From positions 30,436,444 to 30,500,443 of the forward strand of contig NC_079209.1 of assembly GCF_026745355.1 (NCBI RefSeq): DNA of 64,000 nucleotides. Direction: 5' to 3'. Both the position numbers and the translations under genes were made by a program. Under the pieces are notes generated by a model, which was given only the letters and a program-made list of their open reading frames with translations, was not told the DNA's origin and made no database searches. Shown here piece after piece: positions 36,400 to 46,800 of the stretch; position 1 is the stretch's first letter; every line of letters begins with the position of its first letter. This stretch comes from Beta vulgaris subsp. vulgaris. Taxonomy: Eukaryota; Streptophyta; Magnoliopsida; Caryophyllales; Amaranthaceae.

Positions 36400-37395
36400 A
36401 TTTTATGAAAGTTGGAACTAGTAGACACTTGTGATAATTAAATAATTATGCGTTAGAGTGCTGAATGAACTCAAGTGAGGGTTGTGTTTATGAAATGAAA
36501 TATTGAAACCGCTATGTATGGATTGAGATCATATTGGATTAAATATGTTCACATTTGATTGAACAAGATGTCGAAAATGCATACATTTTTTATGTGATGA
36601 CTTGAATTAAAAGTTGTCAAACACTAAAAGTGAAATATCGAAGGTAAATGACGAACAGGTTGCCTTGTATGGGAGGTTCAGCGGCCCCCTACAGGTTATC
36701 TTGTTACTAAGCTGGTTTTATGTTTGTTGTCTTCCTTTTATCTTGTTGTGATCCAAATAGAAGGGGTGTGCACTCTATAGACTCTATTATTATGGCATTA
36801 CGTTATCCGTAGTTGGTTACAGGGGATTGAGCTCGGCCTATAATGTTGAAGTAAGTGGTTACAAGGGATTAACCCTGGCTTACTGGCGTTTTCTTTCCTC
36901 TCATTGAATAACTGAATGAATTGAATTAATTATATGATTATTCGGTGTATATAAATGTGTATATGTACTACGATTTCTAAACCTGTTAGTCTACTATTCT
37001 ACAAAGTACTTTCAACTTAAGTATTTTATGGGATGGAGTTGTAATTACTCAGTTTTTCTGATTTTTTGGGAGCTTGTCTCTCTTGCTTCTTTTCAATGTA
37101 TTTGTGCAGGTGGGTGATCGACAGGGGAACAAAAGGGAGGTCATTAGAGTTGTCATCCACTTAGCTTACGACTTGCGCTGGAACTCTAAAACACTTAAGT
37201 AATTAGTAATATTTCATGAACGATTTACTTGGTTGTAAGGATTAATTAATTTGAGTTTAGTATGCTTTAATCTAGTCTTGCATTTATTTCCAAGGATATA
37301 AGTGCGGCGGTAGCGCTCCCGTCGAGTCGAACCTTGTGGATTTTCCCTAATCTTGAGTTTAACTAAATGAAGGAGGGTTCGGGTCAACGGGGATG
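36400..37395 (+). mobile_element. Partial Gypsy (Tekay-like) LTR
   Basis: The block includes TTGTGCAGGTGGGTGATCGA, AAGTGCGGCGGTAGCGCTCC and an end GGGGATGTTGCA near 37395, matching the second half and end of Tekay-type LTRs (GGTGTTACA). The LTR start is missing. There is no coding content. Confidence 0.45.
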
Positions 37396-37701
37396 TTGCA
37401 CTACCTTACAAGAGTATGAATGATTTACACAAAAACTTTTTTGTCATTGATTTTAATTGTTTTTTCAATTAACTTCGACCATTAATCAGATTTACAAGAG
37501 TGTTGATCTTAATAGTGTTTAAACAACTTAATTTCAGGAGTGGTTTGAATGTGTTTAAGATTCTTTTTGAGTGTTTCAAAAGTGATCATTCAATAAGAAA
37601 TATCCTTGTTTCTTGTTATAAATTTAGGATTTTCCATTACTTTGTTCAAGTTGGACGTTTTCCTTTGAGTGTTGAATTACTCCAGTTGAGCATTCATATC
37701 A
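37396..37701 (+). mobile_element. Gypsy LTR end fragment (same family as 33887-34619)
   Basis: CTACCTTACAAGAGTATGAA opens a stretch that parallels 32650-32927 and 34345-34619, closing with GCATTCATATCA at 37701. It abuts Copia reverse transcriptase sequence with no space, so one element inserted into, or recombined with, the other. Confidence 0.65.
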
Positions 37702-38770
37702 AAGAGGAAGTCTATGTGGAACAACCACCCGGATTTTGAAATTATGATTTTCCAGATCAAGTTTTTAAACTAGATAAGGTTCTGTATGGACTTAAGCAAG
37801 CTCCTATAGCTTGGTATGAAAAATTTTCTAAGGTGATCAAAATGATTTTAAAAGAGGTAGGGTTAACAAAACATTATTCCTAAAATTCAAAAACGTTGAG
37901 TTATTGATTGTCCAGATTTTTGTTGATGACATTATATTTGGTGCTACTGACGAATCATTATGCAAGTACTTTGCAGATCTAATGAGTAACGAATTCGAAA
38001 TGAGCATGATGGATGAGTTAAATTTCTTCATTGGGTTAGTAATCAAACAAATAATAAAGGTATTTTTGTTCATCAACAAAAATATATCAAAGAATTAATT
38101 AAGAAGTTTGGCTAAGAAAATTCTAAGATCAACCATACACATATGGGAACTGCAACTAGGCTAGATGAGGATTCCATAGGAACAATGGTGGATCAGAAGA
38201 GAGGTTTGATTGGCTCCTTGTTGCATCTAATTGCAAGTCGACCAAACATTGTTTTTATTGGTGGATTGTGTGCTAGGATTCAATCTGATCCAAAGGAATG
38301 TCACTTAACAGTTGTAAAAAAGATCTTGAGATACTTGAAGGGAATCGATGACCTAAACCTGTTCTATCTAAGGAGTGACACGTTTGAGCTTCAAGGATTT
38401 GCACGCAGATTATGCTGGAGATTTGGTAAATAAAGAACCTCAGGTATGGTACAGTTCCCAGATCATAGTTTAGTTTGTTGGAGTACCAAGAAATAAAACA
38501 CTGTTGCATTATCCATAGCATAGAAGATGAGTGTGTTGCTACCGAAGCATGTTGTTTCCAAATGTTATGGATAAATCAACAACTTCGTGACTACAAAATT
38601 AGACATAGTTGTGATGATATAAGTGCTATAAGTATTTCTAAAGATCCACATATAATTTAGATGAATAACTTTATTGAAATAACTTTGATCATAATATAAA
38701 ATAATGTTCATTTATTGACATAAGGACCACCACATTGTGAAGAGTTTAATGGAGAGGTATGTAAGAGTTT
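37702..38770 (+). pseudogene. Copia reverse transcriptase and RNase H remnant (SIRE/Tork-like)
   Basis: In shifting frames I read EEVYVEQPPGF, FKLDKVLYGLKQAP, then IFVDDIIFGATDESLCKYFA (catalytic VDD motif of RT), ASRPNIVFIGGLCARIQSDP, KKILRYLKGIDDLNLFYLRS and DECVATEACCFQMLWINQQL (RNase H). The order is correct for Ty1/Copia. Several frameshifts and stops are present, for example the stop after PPGF and the frame change near 37880 and 38440. The integrase and gag parts are missing upstream. It is a dead remnant. Confidence 0.88.
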
Positions 38771-38814
38771 TATTGTTGTTATGTGTTTTCAAATATAGTT
38801 CTTGAGAGTATCAT

Positions 38815-38869
38815 AACCCCTAACCCCTAACCCTAACCCTAACCCTAACCCTAACCCTAACCCCTAACC
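38815..38869. repeat. Telomere-like CCCTAA repeats (interstitial)
   Basis: About eight units of CCCTAA or CCCCTAA lie in a row. The unit is mostly the six-base CCCTAA, not the seven-base CCCTAAA usual in plants. It forms the left tip of the foldback element that ends at 39463. Confidence 0.9.
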
Positions 38870-39463
38870 AATAGTCAAGAACCACAACCTCCCCAAACCC
38901 TGCAGCCCCCCACCCCTCCCCCACCCCTGCAACCCCCCACCCGCTTCGAATTTCCGAAACCCCCAACCCGCTTTCGTTTTATGCTCCGCACCGCGTCGAC
39001 TCACCAAACTATGTTCACGATAGCAAGGCAAATCAGAGACGTCGCAAAATCACACCTATAACAGTGGTATCCTTTGCTTCGGAAGGTTACGCAGTACTGA
39101 GGAGTTGTAGTTGGGACACGCTTAGCACCATTGCGGATAATTCGAATCGCGTTTCGATCGAACAACTAGTTATAATGGAAGGGGGATGGGGTGAATGTGG
39201 TGGAGGGGGCTACGAAAATCGAAGGGGAGTGGAGGGGATGTAGGGATTTTGCATGGTGCAGGGGTTGGTGGGGGGTTAGGCAGGGCTGGCAAGGGGGTGG
39301 GCTCGGTGGGGCTGGCAGGGGTGGGTGGGGATGGGTGGCGCTAGTAGGGGGTGCGTGGGTGGCGGAGTCGGGGTTGAGTGTGGTTTGCAGGGATAAGGTT
39401 AGGGGAGGTGGTAGGGGGGTGTGGTGGTGGTCATAGGGAAATAAGGTTAAGGGTTAGGGTTTA
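38815..39463. mobile_element. GC-rich foldback element with telomere-like tips
   Basis: The left arm (38815-38960) is very C-rich and begins with CCCTAA repeats. The right arm (about 39175-39463) is very G-rich and ends GGTTAAGGGTTAGGGTTTAG. Reversing the right arm gives a degenerate match to the left, for example CCCCTTCGATTTTCG against CCGCTTCGAATTTCCG. The middle 39000-39170 is of mixed composition. No open frame is credible. It resembles a transposon with long decayed inverted arms, and the class is unknown. Confidence 0.5.
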
Positions 39464-40650
39464 GGTAGGTTAATTTTGATGTATTACCATGAAACTTGGG
39501 CGTACCTGGTGATATTCTGAAAACTCGAGGGTAGTTGGTGAAAAAACTGAATTATTTAATGAAAGGTGGAAAAATGAAGAACAAGTAACAATTATTTTTC
39601 TTGGTAAAAATGAGACCTTATGTCTTAAAATAAAAAATTCGAGCATAATATTAATGTATCAATTATGCAAATTAATCCATATTCATATTCAAGTCCTTCC
39701 CTAATTGAATTAAACTAATAGAATTACATATAATAATAATCAATATTATGCATGAGGCTTAAACTGATATCATTATAGGAATATATAAATGCAAACAACA
39801 AAACTTCAAAAAACTATTTTCCAATATCAATAACAAGATCACATGCATAACAACAATAATATGAATCATTATAATAGTTAAGAGTTAAAACCCTTGAAAC
39901 ATGATTTCCACAAGTATATATGCTTGTTATTTGAGATAAAAAAACTCCACTTGTTGCTCCTCTACTTGATCCACAAGCACCAATTAAAAGCCCCGAGTTT
40001 GCTAAAATGGAAGTGAAGGAAGATATTTATCTCTTGGTTTGATTAGGAAGGGCCCTAATTGTAACATGTTAGGGTTTTGTTTTCCCCTTTTGTGTCAAAC
40101 ACACTTTATCAATTGATCTCCTAAAACCCTAATATTGTAACCTTTATATTACGAGATTTATTAGGTTAAACAATAGAAGAAAATCCTTCCCTAATACTGT
40201 CCTTGACAGGCCACAATCTAATTGTTATTTCAATCAGCTGCTTACTTATGCGACATAATAAGATTAGATTAGTTTAGTTATAAGCCCAATCTAGTTATAA
40301 CCTACTATCATAATAATTATTCTTTAAGTAATTATGAATAACTAAAATAACATAATAAATATCTCCATAGTATTTCCTATTAATATTTAGTAATTGGCGC
40401 AAATGTCTTGAAACACAATTCCTTCCTGAAATGCTCACCAAGACGATTGGGAATAACAAATCTAGGAACCATAACTAAAATACAAGTTTTAGCAAATTGT
40501 GCATGTGAATCAGAATCCTAGATCACGATACAATAGCAAACTCAATCCAAGCCTTCCAAAAATAGCACTCTAATCCAACTAGGAACTAGGAACTACATTC
40601 ATCGACATGAAAGATATTGTTCTACTGTCTTGTGATTGAAATTATTTTCT
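39464..40650. other. 3' flank of the desulfhydrase gene, with possible minus-strand Copia LTR
   Basis: No coding exon is seen. Between about 39590 and 40060, read on the minus strand, the composition (ATTAGGGCCCTTCCTAATC, then long AT-rich leader) is LTR-like, but no matching partner or target duplication was found. The last few hundred bases before 40651 presumably include the 3' UTR of the gene. Confidence 0.3.
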
Positions 40651-40855
40651 TTAGAACATTTTCCCGATACCATCCTGGCGGGGTACAGACTCGTGGAGCT
40701 GCATTTGCTTCCAATTTCCAACCAATTTGACCAACTCGTCAGCCTTGTCAAAGAGACCGAGTAGGCCTCCTGTGTGTATAAACAGGATCCTTCTGCCTTC
40801 CCACTTCTTAGGATTTTCAGTCATATCTTTCATTAACCCGAAAGCAGCTTTTCCA
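40651..40855 (-). CDS. DCD: Desulfhydrase last exon
   Basis: The acceptor TTTACAG precedes TGGAAAAGCTGC. The exon encodes SGKAAFGLMKDM, WEGRRILFIHTGGLLGLFDK and the C terminus QDGIGKMF, with a TAA stop at 40653-40651. HTGGLLG is the conserved phosphate-contacting end motif of the family. Confidence 0.93.
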
Positions 40856-43800
40856 CTGTAAAGTGAAAAAAGATAACATAATACTGGAGAAAGATATAGT
40901 TTCTTGACTTGACTAGATGCACCATAGTAAATAAATCTTGGGGGCAAAGTTATTAAAATCGCGATTCAAATCTTAAAATCTTACGATTTTACGATTCAAA
41001 ATATGGTAGACGATTCGATTCGCAATTCTGGACGATTATATACATTTCTGTTGACTAACGAAAACCTCGCAAGTTTAAATCATGCTAACAAAGAAAATAA
41101 GAGATATATATTGTTAGTTATTGCCAATATAGTGGGTAAACAACTATTTTTTCCAATTTTAGGTCTTTTAACTTATAATTTAGCATATTCAATGAAGATT
41201 GAGTGCAATATCTTGATTATACATGTTTGTAGAATCTTACGATTCTACGATTCGATTTTACGATTCGATTATAAATGTTGTTTTCGATTCAAACTAGAAT
41301 CTCGATTTTAACAACATTGCTCGGGGGTTAAAAAAGTTATAGGGGCTAAGCTCTATGTTTCTCAAATGGGTATTCATTGTCAATTACAAGCCTGGACAAA
41401 GTGGCATATAGAAAACTGAAAAGAGGTTGGAAGATATCCATGCCACAATAAGATACTTCAAAAGTGAAATCGATTGGCTAAACAAGAAAAAGTTGCACGT
41501 TCATTATGGGAGTAGAGACACCTCCAAATAATCAGACTTGGATCAACATTTGCTGGCGGTAAAAGTTTTCCCAGAAGTAGACATAGGTGCAGGGCTGCAC
41601 CTGATTATCAAAACTAAGTTATCTTGATGGCTAAGCCATATATCTTTCATATAATGCTATTCACGAAGCTGCACGATGAGTTCTAAAATAACCATTTGTC
41701 TTTTCCTCACTTTCTCTCTTTCTCCTTAGTCCCCTCTCTTGTCTGGGTCCAGAAACATCTGCGGCAACTCTCCATTTGGATAGAGTCCCCATGAAGAAGC
41801 GTAAGAAAAACAAGTCGGTTTACCCCATGATTGCTTATCATTTTAATGCATCAAGTTACATACAGAATGGTCAATTAACACAATCAGCATCACCAAAAGC
41901 TAACAAGAAAACCATGCAGCATGACTAATTAGCAACAGCTCATATGATTAATCTTGTCTAACCTTATACAATTACAAATGACGTTGCAATGTGAAAAACC
42001 AAAGACCTATACTACTAAGGCTTCAACTCCTCAATGGATAATTAAACGTTCATTCTTTTAGTAGTTAAGTTGGTTGTGGGTTGATAATATGCATTTCAGT
42101 AATATATATCATGTAAATCCTCCAAAAGAAACTATTGTGGGACCTACAATGCAAGTTTGTTAATTGTTAAATTGTTACAGTCCTATGATAATAAAGATGG
42201 GAAGTACATTAAGGAACTACTGTAACAGGCTTAGTTTATTAAGTACAGTACATTTGCTTATTATACACAAGGGACATAGTAGTGAACTAGCGATATAGGA
42301 AAAAGGGGGAAGAGGGAATTGGGGAACATGCACAGGAGAGCATAGGAAGTAGATTTTCAGTGACAAAGTAAGAAACACATAGAAGGCAAGGCCAATATAG
42401 TGGGTAAACAACTATTTTTTCCAATTTTTAGGTCTTTTAACTTATAATTTAGCATATTCAATGAAGATTGAGTGCAATATCTTGATTATACATGTTTGTA
42501 GAATCTTACGATTCTACGATTCGATTTTACGATTCGATTATAAATGTTGTTTTCGATTCAAACTAGAATCTCGATTTTAACAACATTGCTCGGGGGTTAA
42601 AAAAGTTATGGGGGCTAAGCTCTATGTTTCTCAAATGGGTATTCATTGTCAATTACAAGCCTGGACAAAGTGGCATATAGAAAACTGAAAAGAGGTTGGA
42701 AGATATCCATGCCACAATAAGATACTTCAAAAGTGAAATCGATTGGCTAAACAAGAAAAAGTTGCACGTTCATTATGGGGAGTAGAGACACCTCCAAATA
42801 ATCAGACTTGGATCAACATTTGCTGGCGGTAAAAGTTTTCCCAGAAGTAGACATAGGTGCAGGGCTGCACCTGATTATCAAAACTAAGTTATCTTGATGG
42901 CTAAGCCATATATCTTTCATATAATGCTATTCACGAAGCTGCACGATGAGTTCTAAAATAACCATTTGTCTTTTCCTCACTTTCTCTCTTTCTCCTTAGT
43001 CCCCTCTCTTGTCTGGGTCCAGAAACATCTGCGGCAACTCTCCATTTGGATAGAGTCCCCATGAAGAAGCGTAAGAAAAACAAGTCGGTTTACCCCATGA
43101 TTGCTTATCATTTTAATGCATCAAGTTACATACAGAATGGTCAATTAACACAATCAGCATCACCAAAAGCTAACAAGAAAACCATGCAGCATGACTAATT
43201 AGCAACAGCTCATATGATTAATCTTGTCTAACCTTATACAATTACAAATGACGTTGCAATGTGAAAAACCAAAGACCTATACTACTAAGGCTTCAACTCC
43301 TCAATGGATAATTAAACGTTCATTCTTTTAGTAGTTAAGTTGGTTGTGGGTTGATAATATGCATTTCAGTAATATATATCATGTAAATCCTCCAAAAGAA
43401 ACTATTGTGGGACCTACAATGCAAGTTTGTTAATTGTTAAATTGTTACAGTCCTATGATATAAAGATGGGAAGTACATTAAGGAACTACTGTAACAGGCT
43501 TAGTTTATTAAGTACAGTACATTTGCTTATTATACACAAGGGACATAGTAGTGAACTAGCGATATAGGAAAAAGGGGGAAGAGGGAATTGGGGAACATGC
43601 ACAGGAGAGCATAGGAAGTAGATTTTCAGTGACAAAGTAAGAAACACAGAAGGCAAGGCCTTTAGCCTCCCCCCCCCCCCCCTCCCAAATCTTGGGGGCA
43701 AATATGGGAGCTGGGAAAGATAATATCTTTGGTTGCCTTAAAACTATCTTGCATTCACACACATATACTCCTACCATTTCCTAATGATCTTCCTACTTCA

Positions 43801-46800
43801 GCAATAGAATAGGTGACGAGGCAAGGAGAGAGAGTGTAAAAGTAGACCTTTTTGTTTACTTAACTAGAAGAGATAATGTGGTGAGAGTGTGTAAAATTAT
43901 GTGGGTCCAACAAGTGGGGTAAGTGATGCGTGCGAGTAGCATCATTGTGACAAGTCCTACTTCTATCAGGACACTTATGTAGTTTTCTAATTCTGTTAGA
44001 GTCAGCCCATTGCATGATCTACAAGCTAGATCATGGGGAGAGAGGGAGAAAAATATAATAAAGAATTAGGAGAGAGAAAAAAGGAGGAGAGAATAAGGAT
44101 AATCAGATCATTACAATTATCTGATCATTGTTGGATCATAGAGAAAGCTCATGAAAGAAAATAAATGGTAGGCCCCATGTATGGTGAGTTGGCAATAATC
44201 TAACGGCATTGAGAAAAGCAATCCTGTAAGAATAGTGACTTGAATGGTGCCTTGAAGGTGTTTGGTAGAATGCGTGAAGAAGGAATGACATAAGGCTGAC
44301 TTTGAATGGATATATCTCTCAATCTATAAATGATTTTGAGGTGATTCAAAGTGGAGGTGATAGCTTGTTCCAAGAGCTTTCCAACGATAGGTCATATGGC
44401 CAATTCCGCTGAGAAACGAGAAAGTTATGTCAGTTTTACGAAGAACTGACGAAACTGTTTTCGTCCTCGCCCGGTCGGGCGCGCAAGCTGTTCTGGGAAA
44501 TCTGGGAACCGCCCGGTCGGGCGGATTTCGCCCGGACCGCCCGGTCGGGCGGATTTCGCCCGGACCGCCCGGGCGGGTCGACGGATAACGCGGAAACGCG
44601 TTTTTGAGCCGCTAAGTATAAATAGGTTATTTATACCTAGGTATACCTAGGTTTAAGCGGCGAATTAGTCTCTTTTCTCTCTGTAATCTGGTTTTCCTCA
44701 CATAATAAAATATTCTATCCATCTCTGCCGTGGACGTAGCCAAATTGGTGAACCACGTAAATCTGTTGTTTGTTTTTATTGTTTTTGCATTCATTATTTG
44801 TTTCTCTCTCACGTCCGTTATAACAAACTGGTATCAAGAGCTTTGGTGATCGATTTGTGTGAGAAAGATGTCTGGGGTGAATGTCAAAATCGATAAATTT
44901 ACTGGGAGAAATAGTTTTAGTCTGTGGCAGATCAAGATGCGGGCTTTACTGAAGCAACAGGGGTTGTGGGCACCGTTGGCAAAGAAAGCAACGGATTCAG
45001 TCACCGCTGAGATGGCCGTTCTGGAGGAGAAGGCTCATTCAACGATTATGTTGTGTCTGGAAGATGACATAATCACTGAAGTCGCGGAGGAGGAAACCGC
45101 ATCTGGTCTGTGGTTGAAATTAGAGAGTTTGTATATGACAAAATCTCTAACTAACAAGTTGCTTTTGAAGCAACGTCTGTTTGGTCTGCGAATGCAGGAA
45201 GGTATGCCTCTTAGAGATCATCTAGATCAATTAAATACAATTTTATTAGAATTGCGTAATATTGATGTGAAGGTGGAGGATGAGGATGCCGCTTTAATCC
45301 TGCTTGTTTCTTTACCTATATCGTATGAAAATTTTGTGCAATCTTTCATTGTTGGTAAAGATTCTGTGTCCCTAGAAGAAGTTAGATCATCTTTGCATAC
45401 TAGGGAATTGCGCCATAAGGCATCTGGTACAGTCGGTCAGGCTGCTGGATTAGTAGCCAGTAGTAATGGACCGGAGAATTCACGGAAAAAATCCAGGAAA
45501 CCGTCTTCTAGAGGTCCTAAATCTAGTGATGTCTGTAATTACTGTAAGGAAACGGGGCATTGGAAAACTAAAAGGAAAAATAAATCTGGGTCACATGAAT
45601 CTGGGTCTGGTTCTGCTGCCGTTGCACCAGAAAATTTCAGTTCTGATGATGATATTGCTTTAATTGCTAATGAACAAACACATTGCAGTGATGTGTGAGT
45701 TTTAGATTCTGGAGCGTCTTGTCATATGTGTTCACGCAGGGAGTGGTTTATGAACTATAAACAGGTTGATGGAAGTGTTACTATGGCCAATAGTGAGGTC
45801 TGTAAGACAGTTGGTATAGGGTCCATCAGAATTAGGACATGTGATGGCAAAGTTTGTACTTTGAATGATGTTAGGCATGTTCCACAGGTCACAAAGAATC
45901 TGATTTCACTTAGTCTGTTAGACAAGAAAGGGTTCAGTTTCAAAGGTGAGGGTGGAGGGTTGTATGTCTACAGTGGTTCGAAGATGATCCTGAAAGGGGT
46001 TAAACGGGAGACATTGTATGTGTTGCAAGGGTCTACGTTGTCTGAGTCTGGGGTTGCTACATTGGCTGTTTGTGATAGTGTTGAGAAACAAGTGGAGCAC
46101 AGAGGCACTCTAGGTTGGAGTGGTGGTTCACGTCAAGGAGAAATCTGTCAACACTCACAATCTGAATCTGAAATTCCGTGTTCTTCGTCATCATTGGGTC
46201 AGTCAAACTTGACTCTTGGTCAGCATGAAATCTTTGGGGACTCTCCGCAAAGGGACAGTTGTAAGACATGGTGGGTTTTGCACTGTATGTCGGAGAGGTG
46301 AATATTTTTGGGTTGTCCAAGGAAGGTGTTACTTGTGCTAGGAAAGAGTATAAGGAACACATCTGTTCAAATCTGATTCCACAGGGTAAGTTCCAAGGTT
46401 GCTTGGACTTAAAAGCTGTTCGTGATTGTTAGTTGCCCTCTTAGGGCAATTCTGGGGTCCTTAGGGACTAATCTGGTTTGGTTGTCTGTTGGGACAAATC
46501 TGGTGTAGGGAGATTCTGGCGTTGTGATCAATGCATCTGTTTTCTGGCTTATTGTGAGAGGATTCAAGTCAAGGTAGAGATTTGTAAGAATAGTGACTTG
46601 AATGGTGCCTTGAAGGTGTTTGGTAGAATGCGTGAAGAAGGAATGACATAAGGCTGACTTTGAATGGATATATCTCTCAATTTATAAATGATTTTGAGGT
46701 GATTCAAAGTGGAGGTGATAGCTTGTTCCAAGAGCTTTCCAACGATAGGTCATATGCCCAATTCCGTTGAGAAACGAGAAAGTTATGTCAGTTTTACGAA

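Noticed and set aside
36019..36428. Ala-Ile, Ser-Pro and Ala-Met repeat ORFs
   Set aside because: These are an artefact of a six-base tandem repeat, which leaves frames open on both strands.
38815..38869. True telomere or chromosome end
   Set aside because: Only about eight imperfect units are present, in a mixed six/seven-base register, with transposon and gene sequence on both sides.
39191..39436. Gly/Trp-rich 81-codon ORF
   Set aside because: It lies entirely in the G-rich arm of the foldback element and reflects base composition only.
41140..42411. Repeated short minus-strand ORFs in the tandem duplication (42217-42411, 43486-43701)
   Set aside because: They are the same intron sequence seen twice, with no family match. 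The different starts come from the junction only.
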